Both the position numbers and the translations under genes were made by a program. Below are positions 8,640 to 17,332 of a DNA stretch of 64,000 nt, one piece after another. Below the pieces are notes generated by a model. That model was not told the origin of the DNA and searched no databases. It worked only from the letters and a program-made list of their open reading frames with translations. Source of the DNA: Ensifer adhaerens (GTDB lineage: Bacteria > Pseudomonadota > Alphaproteobacteria > Rhizobiales > Rhizobiaceae); assembly GCF_002007205.1 (NCBI RefSeq), contig NZ_LAZS01000005.1, positions 434,001 to 498,000 of the forward strand, given 5' to 3'. Within the stretch, counting starts at the first letter, position 1. Each line of letters starts with the position of its first letter.

Positions 8640-8685
8640 CGGCCATTTCATTCTCTGACCGGAGCGTGAAATGGCCGATTTCTTT
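8640..8685 (+). terminator. intrinsic terminator after deaminase gene
   Basis: An 11-bp stem CGGCCATTTCA (8640-8650) and TGAAATGGCCG (8667-8677) followed by ATTTCTTT. It lies 27 bases past the deaminase stop and before the cyclase gene. Confidence 0.65.
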
Positions 8686-8760
8686 GAAGGAATATGCATT
8701 CCTCCTCATGAAGGCAGGTGCTAGGGTCGCCCGCATACAGTCACGGTTCGGGGGAATTGC

Positions 8761-10659
8761 GTGAACTGGTCCAGGCCTCTCAGAGTGCATCTCAGCGTGC
8801 TGGTCGTCGCCCTGCTGCTGCTGACGGCAACACCGATCATCTGGATGGCGTTCAGCCAGGGGCGACAGGCGGCGATCCTTGCCGGCGAGAAGCACATGCG
8901 CGAGATGAGCCTCAGGCTGATCGAGGGCTACAGGAATGCGCTGGAGGGCGGCCACGAGGCGGTCGCGCTCGCCTCCACCGTGCCGCAGCTTGCCGTCGCG
9001 CCGCCCGGAGACCTGCAGCCGAAGGTGCAGTTCTTCCTCGAAGTGCTCAGAAGCGTTTCCAACGCGACGAGCGTCTATGCCGGTTATCCCGATGGTTCCT
9101 ACCTGCTCAACACGGGGCGGGACTATGTTCGCCAAAGTCTGGCGGCACCGGCAGGCACCGCCTTTGCCGTCCGCTTGCTCGCCCAAGGCAAGGACGGGGG
9201 CATCGTCTCGACCCTTCGGTTCCTCGACGGGCAAGCCAGGCAGATCGGGGAGCGTCCGTTCGAGCGGACGAATTTCGACCCGCGGCAGAGCCCCTGGTAT
9301 CAGACGGCGTTGCGAACCGGCGGTCCGGTTTCCGTCGGCCCCTATGTCACGGGAACGCTGAAGGTTCCGACGCTGGCGCTTGCCGCTCCGCTGAAGGGCC
9401 AGGAGGGGATCGTGGTCGGCACCAACATCCACCTTCAGACCATCAGCCGCCTGCTCGATGCGCGACAGATCTCGCCGCGCGCTCGGTCCTATGTCGTCGG
9501 CAGCGATGGCGAGCTCGTCGCCCATTCCGACCCGGCGCTGATGAGCACGATCCTCGGCGCCTGGTCGGGCGGCGGCGGGGCCGGCATGCGCAGCCTCGAT
9601 CCGAGCCTCGACGTCGTCGCCGGACTGCGCAAAGATCCCGCCTATCAGACCGGCGGTCTTGCCGAAGCCGATTTTGCCGGCGAGCGATATCTGGTCCAGA
9701 TGGCGCCGGTCAGCGTTTCCGGCCTGTTCAAGGGCAGCTCGGTTGCGATCGTCGTGCCGTTGCAGGACCTGGTGGCGCAGGCAAACCGGCTGCTGGTGCG
9801 CAACCTCATGATTGCCGCGGGCGTGCTGGTGGCCGGCGTGGTCGGCTCGCTCATGCTGTCACGCGTGATCAGTCGCAAGCTCTATCACCTCGCCGACGAG
9901 GCGCGGCGGATCGGCGACCTGAACTTTGCCGGCACGGACGCCCCGCATTCCTGGATCACCGAGATCAACACGCTTGGCGGCGCGCTTTCCGCCAGCCGTC
10001 GTGCCATCGTCCAGTTTGCCCTCTATGTGCCGCGCGAGGTGGTGCGGCGGATCATCGATCCCGAGGGCGGGGCGGCTGTCCGAGGCAGGCGACAGGAGGT
10101 GACGGCACTTTTTACCGACGTGCGCGACTTCACCACCATTTCCGAACAGCATTCGCCGGAGGAGGTCGTCGACATCCTCTCGGCCTATTTCGAGATGCTG
10201 AACACGGTGGCCGAAGAATACCACGGAACGGTGATCCAGTATCTCGGCGACAGCATCTTCGTCATCTGGAACGCGCCCGTTGCCGATCCGCAGCACATCG
10301 AGAACGGCTGTCATTGCGCGCTGGCGATGAAGGCGGCGGTCGATCGCCTGAACGAGACCAACCGCAGAAGCGGCCGGCCGGAACTGTTCACGCGCTTTGG
10401 CGTGCATACGGGGCCGGCGGTCGTCGGCAGCTTCGGCGCGATCGCGCGCCAGCAATACACGGCCATGGGCGACACCATCAACGTCGCCTCCCGGCTCGAA
10501 GGGCTGAACAAGGAGTTCAACACCTCGATCCTGGTGAGCGGGGCGGTGCATTCTGCGGTTGCCGACCTCTTCGACTTCCGCGCCATGGGGATGGTGCACG
10601 TGAAGGGGCGCTCGGGCGGCATCGACCTCTGGGAGCTGGTGGGCTCGAACGCCCGTTAG
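8761..10659 (+). CDS. membrane adenylate/guanylate cyclase with Cache sensor and HAMP
   Basis: A 632-residue class III nucleotidyl cyclase starting at GTG 8761. A transmembrane helix spans residues about 9-29, followed by an extracytoplasmic dCache-like sensor (about 35-335) with the QSPWYQTALRTGGPVSVGPYV segment typical of Cache domains. A second membrane helix (about 347-368) leads into a HAMP-like linker and the cyclase domain from about residue 440. The two metal-binding Asp residues are in ALFTDVRDFT, and the domain continues with YLGDSIFVIWNAP and YTAMGDTINVASRLEGLNK. It likely makes cAMP in response to a small periplasmic ligand. It is monocistronic. Confidence 0.9.
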   Translation: MNWSRPLRVHLSVLVVALLLLTATPIIWMAFSQGRQAAILAGEKHMREMSLRLIEGYRNALEGGHEAVALASTVPQLAVAPPGDLQPKVQFFLEVLRSVSNATSVYAGYPDGSYLLNTGRDYVRQSLAAPAGTAFAVRLLAQGKDGGIVSTLRFLDGQARQIGERPFERTNFDPRQSPWYQTALRTGGPVSVGPYVTGTLKVPTLALAAPLKGQEGIVVGTNIHLQTISRLLDARQISPRARSYVVGSDGELVAHSDPALMSTILGAWSGGGGAGMRSLDPSLDVVAGLRKDPAYQTGGLAEADFAGERYLVQMAPVSVSGLFKGSSVAIVVPLQDLVAQANRLLVRNLMIAAGVLVAGVVGSLMLSRVISRKLYHLADEARRIGDLNFAGTDAPHSWITEINTLGGALSASRRAIVQFALYVPREVVRRIIDPEGGAAVRGRRQEVTALFTDVRDFTTISEQHSPEEVVDILSAYFEMLNTVAEEYHGTVIQYLGDSIFVIWNAPVADPQHIENGCHCALAMKAAVDRLNETNRRSGRPELFTRFGVHTGPAVVGSFGAIARQQYTAMGDTINVASRLEGLNKEFNTSILVSGAVHSAVADLFDFRAMGMVHVKGRSGGIDLWELVGSNAR

Positions 10660-10700
10660 TCTGCACCGCCGCGACGATCGCCAACGGCATGCGTGGCGGA

Positions 10701-11291
10701 TCAGCGATCCGCCAGCAGCCCTGAGGCCAGGGTTTGGAAGGCGTCGATCGCCTTCGGCAGTACGGCCTTGGGATCGTCGCTGGCGGCGACCCAGAGGGCG
10801 GCGTTGAGGGCGGCACCGCTCAAGAGCCTGGCTGCCGCTTCGGGATCGACGGGTTTCAGGATGCCTTTGGCCAGCAATTGTTCCACCGAGCGTTTTGTTG
10901 CCACCAGGCAGCTGTTCTGGCTCGGCCATTTCGAGGGGTCGCCGAGCACCGAGGGACCATCGAGCAGCACGATGCGCTGCACTTCCGGGTCGAGCGCCAT
11001 CTCGATATAGGCGGCCCCTTCGGCAAGCATGCACTGCCAGGGATCGCCTGCGTTGGAAGCGAGCGCCTTGGCGCGTTCGGCCATCTCGCCATCGACCTCG
11101 GTGACGACGGCGGCAAGCAGCCCGCGCTTGTCGCCGAAATTATGGTAAAGCGCGCCGCGCGTCAGCCCGACATCGGCGGTCAGCTCGTCCATGGAAGCCG
11201 CCGCATAGCCCTTTTCCGCGAAAGCCTTGCGGCCGGCCGCGACCAGCTTCACCCGGTTTTCTTCCATCGTTTCCTGGCGGCTTCTGGCCAT
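10701..11291 (-). CDS. TetR/AcrR-family transcriptional regulator
   Basis: A 196-residue TetR repressor. The N-terminal HTH (residues about 11-57) has AGRKAFAEKGYAAASMDELTADVGLTRGALYHNFGDKRGLL, a textbook TetR DNA-binding domain; the rest is the helical ligand domain. It is transcribed divergently from the RidA-family gene at 11462. Two copies of a TATACG-NNG-CGTATA palindrome lie between the two starts, so it very probably represses both itself and the RidA gene. The effector is unknown. Confidence 0.9.
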   Translation of the reverse strand: MARSRQETMEENRVKLVAAGRKAFAEKGYAAASMDELTADVGLTRGALYHNFGDKRGLLAAVVTEVDGEMAERAKALASNAGDPWQCMLAEGAAYIEMALDPEVQRIVLLDGPSVLGDPSKWPSQNSCLVATKRSVEQLLAKGILKPVDPEAAARLLSGAALNAALWVAASDDPKAVLPKAIDAFQTLASGLLADR

Positions 11292-11307
11292 CGGATCCTC
11301 ATTTTCG

Positions 11308-11322
11308 TATACGCCGCGTATA
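11308..11322. promoter_or_regulatory. TetR operator, copy 1
   Basis: Perfect palindrome TATACG-CCG-CGTATA located 17 bases upstream of the tetR start. It matches the second copy at 11358 in both arms and spacing. Confidence 0.75.
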
Positions 11323-11328
11323 TGAAAA

Positions 11329-11374
11329 TTGACATTCGCGGCATATCGAGTTAGTTCATATACGTGGCGTATAT
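11329..11374 (+). promoter_or_regulatory. ridA promoter with TetR operator, copy 2
   Basis: A TTGACA -35 hexamer at 11329-11334 is followed 17 bases later by a weak -10 (TAGTTC). The palindrome ATATACG-TGG-CGTATAT at 11358-11374 then covers the expected transcription start. A repressor there would block the RidA gene, and copy 1 sits 35 bases upstream, so both promoters of the divergon can be controlled together. Confidence 0.65.
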
Positions 11375-11461
11375 CAAGCGAGATGGGTTTTGTGAAGTTC
11401 TGCCTGATCGGGCAGCGCTCGCCCGTTTCTGCGCCCTGGATTTAGGAAAAGGACCATACGG

Positions 11462-11869
11462 ATGACGGTACGCAACGCAATTTTCCCCGCAAACCGCCAC
11501 GCGCTCTACGAGGCGCATGGCTACTCCGCCGCGATCCTCTCGAAGGATCTGCTGTTCGTTTCCGGCCAGGTCGGCAGCCGCGAGGACGGCACGCCGGAGC
11601 CGGATTTCACCCGCCAGGTTGAGCGCGCCTTCGCCAATCTCGAAGCGACGCTGAAAGCCGCCGGCTGCACCTTCGACGACATTGTCGATGTCACCAGCTT
11701 CCACACCGATCCGCAGAACCAGTTCGAAACGATCCTGGCGGTCAAGGACCGCGTCTTCTCCGAAAAACCCTATCCGAACTGGACCGCCATCGGCGTCAAC
11801 TGGCTCGCCGGTTTCGACTTCGAGATCAAGGTGATCGCGCGGATTCCGGCCGGCCAACAGGCAGCGTAG
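11462..11869 (+). CDS. RidA/YjgF-family protein
   Basis: A 135-residue RidA-superfamily protein, a soluble trimer that in characterised members hydrolyses reactive enamine/imine intermediates. Visible family features are the N-terminal YSAAILSKDLLFVSGQVGSREDG segment, the ANLEATLKAAGCTFDDIVDVTSFHTD stretch and the C-terminal strand FEIKVIARIPA. The catalytic Arg of archetypal RidA is expected in a terminal IEAVA(R) strand; here it is IKVIAR, consistent with an active or a YjgH-like variant. It is divergent from, and likely repressed by, the TetR regulator. Confidence 0.85.
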   Translation: MTVRNAIFPANRHALYEAHGYSAAILSKDLLFVSGQVGSREDGTPEPDFTRQVERAFANLEATLKAAGCTFDDIVDVTSFHTDPQNQFETILAVKDRVFSEKPYPNWTAIGVNWLAGFDFEIKVIARIPAGQQAA

Positions 11870-11896
11870 GACGCCGGGAAAGTGGCAACCCGGGGT

Positions 11897-12754
11897 CTAG
11901 TGCAAATGCACCAGCTTGTCCGGGTTGCGCACGACGTAGATCGCCACGACCTTGCCGTTCTCGATCTCTAGCGCGGTCGTCTGCAACTCGCCATCGGCTT
12001 CGCGGGTGACGAAGCCCGGCAGGCCGTTGATGAAGCCGGCGCGCACGAGCGTGGAGCCGTGTTTGGCGAAGAGGGCGGCCAATTGTTCGTGCACCTTCAT
12101 GACCGCGTCATAACCGAGGATCGGCTGCAGGGCGGCCGGGCGTTTGCCGCCGCCGTCGGAATGCACGCTGACATCGGCGGCGAGCATGGCGCCGAGCGTC
12201 TTCATGTCGCCGTGGCGGGAGGCGGCGAAGAAGGCGTTGGCGAGTTCCAGGCCGCGCTGCTGCTCGATCTGGAAGCGGGGGCGTTCCTCGCGCACGTGGG
12301 TGCGGGCGCGGGCGGCCAGCTGGCGGCAGGCGGCGGCGTCGCGCTCGATCGTCACTGCTACCTCGTCGAAGCTCTGGCCGAAGACATCGTGCAGCAGGAA
12401 GGCGGCGCGCTCCAGCGGCGACAGCCGTTCGAGCGCCAGCATCAGCGGCAGGGTGACGTCGTCCTCCGGCTCCTCCTCGACGACGGGGTCGGGAAGCCAG
12501 GGGCCGACATAGGTCTCGCGCTTCAATCGCGCGGATTTCAGCTGGTCGAGGCAGAGCCGCGTCACCGTGCGGCGCAGGAACGCTTCGGGCTCGCGCACGG
12601 ACGTGCGGTCGGCCCCCATCCAGCGGATGAAGGCCTCCTGCACCATGTCTTCCGCATCGGCGACGGAGCCGAGCATGCGGTAGGCGACGCGGACGAGCTT
12701 CGGACGCAGCGGGTCGAAGACCGCCGCTGCGTCCTCATGGGCGCTGCCCGCCAT
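11897..12754 (-). CDS. ECF41-family RNA polymerase sigma factor (SigJ-like)
   Basis: A 285-residue extracytoplasmic-function sigma factor. Region 2 is at about residues 14-80 (LVRVAYRMLGSVADAEDMVQEAFIRW) and region 4 at about 105-160 (ALERLSPLERAAFLLHDVFGQSFDEVA). A SnoaL-like C-terminal domain follows from about residue 170. Two hallmark motifs of ECF41 proteins are present: DGGGK (residue about 205) and NPDKL near the C-terminus. In this group the fused domain acts as a built-in regulator in place of a separate anti-sigma factor. The start codon overlaps the stop of the upstream carboxymuconolactone decarboxylase-like gene by one base, so the genes are translationally coupled. Confidence 0.93.
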   Translation of the reverse strand: MAGSAHEDAAAVFDPLRPKLVRVAYRMLGSVADAEDMVQEAFIRWMGADRTSVREPEAFLRRTVTRLCLDQLKSARLKRETYVGPWLPDPVVEEEPEDDVTLPLMLALERLSPLERAAFLLHDVFGQSFDEVAVTIERDAAACRQLAARARTHVREERPRFQIEQQRGLELANAFFAASRHGDMKTLGAMLAADVSVHSDGGGKRPAALQPILGYDAVMKVHEQLAALFAKHGSTLVRAGFINGLPGFVTREADGELQTTALEIENGKVVAIYVVRNPDKLVHLH

Positions 12755-13224
12755 CAGGCGGCAGCCTGCGCGGCGGCCTTGGCGGCTGCCGGATCGATCC
12801 AGAGGCCGAAGCCGACGGCAAGCCTGTTCCAGCCGTTGATGACGTTGATCATCAGCGTGAGCTTCACCTGTTCCTCCTCGGTGAAATGGTCCTTCAGCGC
12901 CTGATAGGCCGCTTCGTGGCCGTGGCCTTCCGAAAGCCGCGTCAGCGCTTCGGTCCAGCCTAGCGCGGCGCGCTCGCGATCGGAATAGCAGGGCGCCTCG
13001 CGCCAGGCGGAAAGCAGGTAGATGCGCTGTTCCGTCTCGCCCTTTTCGCGGGCTTCCTGGGTGTGCATGTTGATGCAGTTGGCGCAGCCGTTGATCTGCG
13101 AGGCGCGGATCTTCACGAGCTCGATAATGGTGGCGTCAAGGCTTGTGGCAACGGCGATGGAGGTGCCCATCCAGTTCTTCATCAGCGCGGGGGCAGCGGC
13201 GAAAAGGTCGATCTTGGCAGTCAT
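12754..13224 (-). CDS. carboxymuconolactone decarboxylase/AhpD-family protein
   Basis: A 156-residue CMD-domain protein. The AhpD-type redox motif is visible in INGCANCINMHTQEAREKG (Cys-x-x-Cys with a His four residues later). Such proteins are alkylhydroperoxidase-like or thiol-disulfide oxidoreductases. ATG 13224 follows GAAAGGAAACGG; an alternative start at 13257 would place translation on top of the -10 element of the ECF41 promoter and is rejected. This gene followed by the sigma factor is the classical ECF41 arrangement, and the upstream promoter shows it is the target of that sigma factor. Confidence 0.92.
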   Translation of the reverse strand: MTAKIDLFAAAPALMKNWMGTSIAVATSLDATIIELVKIRASQINGCANCINMHTQEAREKGETEQRIYLLSAWREAPCYSDRERAALGWTEALTRLSEGHGHEAAYQALKDHFTEEEQVKLTLMINVINGWNRLAVGFGLWIDPAAAKAAAQAAA

Positions 13225-13257
13225 GGTTCCGTTTCCTTTCGTTGGTTCCGATACCAT

Positions 13258-13284
13258 GACGAGACAGGATTGCCCGCTGTGACA
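13258..13284 (-). promoter_or_regulatory. ECF41-dependent promoter
   Basis: On the minus strand TGTCACA (13284-13278) is followed by exactly 16 bases and then CGTC (13261-13258). This is the promoter pattern reported for ECF41 sigma factors. It lies 33 bases before the start of the CMD gene and would drive the CMD-sigma operon, giving positive autoregulation. Confidence 0.85.
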
Positions 13285-13455
13285 TCGGGCCGAACTTTTT
13301 TTGAGATTGCCGTCGGCGGTCGGTATGGCACATATCGGCTGCTAAGTGTGCCAAAGTATTGCCTGGCCGTTCGTGTTCAAATCATCAATTGATCCGATTT
13401 GGGACGGCACTAATCCGTTTAGATGACTATATATTAGAAATACAATATGTGACTA

Positions 13456-14436
13456 TTGGAATTGTATTTCCACTCCGTTACGTCACGTACAGCCTTCTTC
13501 AGGGAGGAAGCATTGCCGGAAGAGCTAAATGCTGCGTTGGACATGCCGTACGTGTTTGACATAACGATAAATGATGCTTCCTCTCTTTGGCGGAAGCTTG
13601 AAGATCGTAGTTTTGTTCTGACTGCGCAGTCTCCGAGCTGGTATGGCAAGCTGCAGGGGGAGGTCGACGTATCGTTCGGCAAGCTCGACGGCTATCTCGG
13701 CCCGGTGGTGCCCAGGCACGGCATGGAGAAAACCGCTGTCGAGGCCATCCTGGCCACGATCCTCATGCGGCGCATCGGAATCGCCATCAGGGAACTGGCA
13801 GTGGAGGCGCTTGACGTTGTTGCCGTCACCGACGGGAGCGGCGAGGAGAGGGGGCGTCTGCGCTACGGTGAAAACAACCTGATAACCGGCGTGGACGAGG
13901 ATTACCTCAGAAAGGTTCTCGATCCGTCCCAGGATTATGTGGGGGATGGTTGTCTCTTCGAGGTGCTGGAATACTCGCTCAGCAGCCCATTTCACATGAA
14001 GTCGAGGATAGCCTCGATGATGCTGTCCCTCAATCTGGCTCTCTTGCCCGTTGGCGGCAGGCCCATCGACTACAATCTCATCCTGAACGCGTTGAACACC
14101 TTCATCGCTGCAGCGAACTTGGGGTATCAACTGAGCATCGTGAACAAGAAGAGCGATCACGGTCTTTCGCTTTACGTCGAGCAGGAGTTCGACAGGTTGA
14201 TGCTCGAATCTGCGGGTGGAGACGTCGACCTGCTGCAGAAGTATCTCGCCTATCTGGGCTTCTATCACGGCGAACTGGATAACAAGTTCGGGCCGAAGTC
14301 TGAGAGGGCCGCGCGAAATTTCGCCAGGGTCTTCAGAATATATGACTACAATGGTCACCGGGACCGCGAGTTTCTGCATGCCGTGGCCAAGGCCTATGTC
14401 CACTACCGCAACGTTACGTCCTCATCTTCCCAGTGA
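13456..14436 (+). CDS. unrecognised protein with PG-binding-like C-terminal domain
   Basis: A 326-residue protein at most; I do not recognise the main part. The frame opens at 13453 and has only TTG starts before ATG 13543: TTG 13456, TTG 13462, and TTG 13513, the last preceded by a good AGGGAGG. The true N-terminus may therefore lie at 13513 (307 residues). No signal peptide or membrane helix is evident. The centre (residues about 85-235) is mixed alpha/beta. Residues about 258-292 (YLAYLGFYHGELDNKFGPKSERAARNF) resemble a peptidoglycan_binding_1 repeat (YLGYYxGxxDGxxGPxTxxAxxxF). Base composition is lower in GC than the neighbours and the 5' flank is AT-rich, suggesting acquisition. It stands alone. 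Confidence 0.6.
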   Translation: MELYFHSVTSRTAFFREEALPEELNAALDMPYVFDITINDASSLWRKLEDRSFVLTAQSPSWYGKLQGEVDVSFGKLDGYLGPVVPRHGMEKTAVEAILATILMRRIGIAIRELAVEALDVVAVTDGSGEERGRLRYGENNLITGVDEDYLRKVLDPSQDYVGDGCLFEVLEYSLSSPFHMKSRIASMMLSLNLALLPVGGRPIDYNLILNALNTFIAAANLGYQLSIVNKKSDHGLSLYVEQEFDRLMLESAGGDVDLLQKYLAYLGFYHGELDNKFGPKSERAARNFARVFRIYDYNGHRDREFLHAVAKAYVHYRNVTSSSSQ

Positions 14437-14558
14437 GCCGCTTGCCTGATTTTGGGGGGCTGGTCTGTTTTGCCAGCGAGTGATCCGCGCAATTGTCATA
14501 CCCCTGTAAAGGGGTGGCCCTATCCCTCGGCGCCAGTTTCAACACGAGGGTATTACTC

Positions 14559-15539
14559 ATGAAATCGTTCGTTTCCGTCCTTGCCGGCGCGCTCGTCGCA
14601 GGCCTGCTTTCGACCGCGGCCTATGCCGAAAGCCTGGTGCTCTATACCAGCCAGCCGAACGAGGATGCGCAGGCGACCGTCGATGCGTTCCAGGCGGCCA
14701 ATCCCGGCATCGAGGTGGAATGGGTGCGCGAGGGCACGACGAAGATCATGGCCAAGCTGATGGCCGAGATCGAGGCCGGCAATCCGGTCGCCGACGTGCT
14801 CTTGATCGCCGATACCGTGACGATGCAGCGGCTGAAGGAAGCGGGTCACCTCGAGGGCTACAAGTCACCGGAGGCGGCGAACTACGACGCCGCGCTCTAT
14901 GATGCCGACGGCGCCTATTACTCCACCAAGATGATCACGACCGGCATCGTCTATAACACCTCGGCCGCCATGAAGCCTCAGGGCTGGCAGGATCTCGCCA
15001 AGCCGGAAGCCAAGGGCCTCGTGACCATGCCGAGCCCGCTGACCTCGGGTGCAGCACTGATCCACGCGCAGACGCTGACCGGCATCGACGGCCTCGGCTG
15101 GGACTACTACAAGGCGCTTGCCGGAAATGGCGCGACGGCTGCCGGCGGCAATGGCGGCGTCTTGAAGGCCGTTGCAACCGGCGAGAAGGCCTATGGCATG
15201 CTCGTCGACTTCATGGCGATCCGCGAAAAGGCCAAGGGCGCGCCGGTGGAATTCGTCTTCCCGGCCGAGGGCGTGTCTGCCGTGACCGAGCCGGTCGGAA
15301 TCCTGAAGACCGCAAAGAACGTCGAGGCCGCCAGGAAGTTCGTCGACTTCCTGCTGTCCGAGGAAGGCCAGAAGACGGCGGTGAAGATGGGCTATATCCC
15401 GGCCCGCAACGGCGTTGATCTGCCTGAGGGCTATCCGGCCCGCGAGACGATCAAGGTGCTGCCGGTGAACGCTGCTGAAGCGGTGAAGAATTCCGACGCG
15501 GACCTGAAAACCTTCTCCGGCATCTTCGGCACGAACTGA
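14559..15539 (+). CDS. ABC transporter periplasmic substrate-binding protein (iron/phosphonate type)
   Basis: A 326-residue solute-binding protein with signal peptide MKSFVSVLAGALVAGLLSTAAYA. Start at 14559 follows GAGGG; the upstream extension is not protein-like. It has the features of the ferric iron/2-aminoethylphosphonate/polyamine group: LVLYTSQPNEDAQATVDAFQ at the mature N-terminus, GIVYNTSAAMKPQGWQDL in the middle, and DFLLSEEGQ near the end. It is the first gene of a three-gene importer operon; the permease starts 8 bases after its stop. The ligand is not fixed: iron(III) versus an organophosphonate or phosphate ester cannot be separated here. Confidence 0.85.
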   Translation: MKSFVSVLAGALVAGLLSTAAYAESLVLYTSQPNEDAQATVDAFQAANPGIEVEWVREGTTKIMAKLMAEIEAGNPVADVLLIADTVTMQRLKEAGHLEGYKSPEAANYDAALYDADGAYYSTKMITTGIVYNTSAAMKPQGWQDLAKPEAKGLVTMPSPLTSGAALIHAQTLTGIDGLGWDYYKALAGNGATAAGGNGGVLKAVATGEKAYGMLVDFMAIREKAKGAPVEFVFPAEGVSAVTEPVGILKTAKNVEAARKFVDFLLSEEGQKTAVKMGYIPARNGVDLPEGYPARETIKVLPVNAAEAVKNSDADLKTFSGIFGTN

Positions 15540-15547
15540 TCCCGGGA

Positions 15548-17332
15548 ATGCTTGAACGCAACGATCAGCGCAGCCGGCACCGCTGGCTGCGCTTTCCCAT
15601 TCGAGGCCTGATGGGGGGCGTGCCGAAGGTGCGGGCAAAGGGGCAGGCAGGGGCAAGCCCCGCTGCCGAGCCGCGCTGGCTGGTGCCCTTCGTTCTCGCC
15701 TGCCTGTTTCTCCTCTGCCTCCTGCCGCTCTTCAGCCTGGCGAAGGCCGGCTTTGCCGGGCTCGTTTCGGGCCGGTCGATCGGCGTGCTCACGGAGCCCG
15801 CAACCTTTGCGGCGATCCGCAACACGCTGATCACGGCAACCGGCGGCATGGTCGTGTCGGTGGTCATCGGCGCGCTCTTTGCGTTTTCGGTGGCGCTGAC
15901 GGATGTGCGCGGCAAGCTCATCTTGAGCTTCGCCTTCATGCTGCCGATGATGATCCCGCCGCAGGTGACCGCGCTTGCCTGGGTGGAAATGACCGGGCCG
16001 GCAAGCCCGTTGTTGAAGACGCTGGGGATCGCGCCGCCGCTCGGCAGCCCGCAGCCGCTCTATTCGCTGGCGGGCATTTCGCTGCTCCTCGGCGTGCAGC
16101 ACGCGCCGCTCGTTTTTCTGGCGCTGAAAGCCGGGCTTTCGGCGTCACCGCGCGACGGAGTGGAGGCGGCGCGGCTTGCGGGGGCGACACCCTTCCGCGT
16201 TTTTCGCGATATTGTCGCGCCGCTGTCCTCGCCGGGGCTGATCGCCGGTGCCGCGATCGCCTTTGTTTCCGGTGTCGGCAATTTCGGCATCCCGGCGATC
16301 CTCGGCATTCCCGCCGGGATCGAGGTGCTGCCGACGCTGATCTATACGCGGCTCGCGAGCTTCGGCGCCGGCACCTTCGGCGAGATCGCGCTGCTCTCCA
16401 GCCTGATTGCCGTGATCGCCGCCGCCGGACTGATGCTGCAGCAGAAGGCGCTCGACGGGAAAGACTACCGGATCATCGGCCTCTCAGGCGCGAATGCCGC
16501 CTTTTCGCTCGGGCCCTTCCGTCCGGTCGTCGAGCTGACGCTGGTGGCGATCCTCTTTCTCGTGCTGGTGGCACCGCTTGCCGCCCTTGTCGCGAGCTCG
16601 CTGGTGCCGGCCTATGGCGTGCCACTCAACCTTCAGACCGTGTCGCTGCGTGCTTACGAAGAAATCCTCTTTCGCCAGTCGATGACGCTGAAGGCGCTTG
16701 GCAATTCGATGTTCCTTGCGACCAGCGCCGCGCTTGGCCTGCTCGCGGTCTCGGTGCCCGCGGCCTATCTCATGACCCGCCGCAAGGGCTGGCTTGCCAG
16801 TACGCTCGGCATCCTCATCGAGATCCCCTATGCGCTGCCGGGCATCGTGCTCGCCGTCGCCTTCATCCTCACCTTCGCAGCACCTTTGCCTTACCTCAAC
16901 GTCTCGCTCTACGGCACGATCTGGATCATCCTGATCGCCTATTTCTCCTCGTTCCTCGCCGTCAGCCTGAAGCCCGTGATGAGCGCGTTCCTGCAGATGG
17001 ACCCGTCGCTCGAAGAGGCGGCCCGTCTCGCCGGTGCCGGCTTCTTCCGCCGCATGCGCGACGTGATCCTGCCGCTGGTGGCGCCGGCGGCCGGTGCCGC
17101 GATCATCCTGGTCTTCCTGATTGCCGCCAATGAGCTGACGGTTTCGGCGCTGCTCTGGTCGGCCGGCACCCAGACGCTCGGCGTTGCCATCTTCAATCTC
17201 GACGACAGCGGCTCGTCCGACCTTGCCGCAGCCCTTTCGGTGCTGGTGGTGGTGATGGTCGTCGTGCTGATGGCCGCGCTCGAGGCTGTCGCAAAGTATC
17301 TTCCCGAGGGCGTGCTGCCATGGCGCAACTGA
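15548..17332 (+). CDS. ABC transporter fused (double) permease
   Basis: A 594-residue inner-membrane protein containing two permease modules in tandem, as in SfuB/FbpB-type iron importers. Each half has about six helices and an EAA loop: EAARLAGATPFRVFRDIVAPLSSP near residue 205, and EEAARLAGAGFFRRMRDVILPL near residue 495. The N-terminal 45 residues are basic and cytoplasmic. The last 13 bases overlap the ATPase gene, indicating translational coupling. It supplies both transmembrane halves for the importer with the preceding binding protein and following ATPase. Confidence 0.9.
   Translation: MLERNDQRSRHRWLRFPIRGLMGGVPKVRAKGQAGASPAAEPRWLVPFVLACLFLLCLLPLFSLAKAGFAGLVSGRSIGVLTEPATFAAIRNTLITATGGMVVSVVIGALFAFSVALTDVRGKLILSFAFMLPMMIPPQVTALAWVEMTGPASPLLKTLGIAPPLGSPQPLYSLAGISLLLGVQHAPLVFLALKAGLSASPRDGVEAARLAGATPFRVFRDIVAPLSSPGLIAGAAIAFVSGVGNFGIPAILGIPAGIEVLPTLIYTRLASFGAGTFGEIALLSSLIAVIAAAGLMLQQKALDGKDYRIIGLSGANAAFSLGPFRPVVELTLVAILFLVLVAPLAALVASSLVPAYGVPLNLQTVSLRAYEEILFRQSMTLKALGNSMFLATSAALGLLAVSVPAAYLMTRRKGWLASTLGILIEIPYALPGIVLAVAFILTFAAPLPYLNVSLYGTIWIILIAYFSSFLAVSLKPVMSAFLQMDPSLEEAARLAGAGFFRRMRDVILPLVAPAAGAAIILVFLIAANELTVSALLWSAGTQTLGVAIFNLDDSGSSDLAAALSVLVVVMVVVLMAALEAVAKYLPEGVLPWRN

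Noticed and set aside
13225-13257. Upstream start (13257) for the carboxymuconolactone decarboxylase-like gene
   Set aside because: It would begin on the -10 element of the ECF41 promoter and has no ribosome binding site.
14500-14515. Hairpin ACCCCT-GTAA-AGGGGT before the ABC transporter as a riboswitch
   Set aside because: A 6-bp stem with tetraloop alone does not match any riboswitch architecture I know; too little structure around it.
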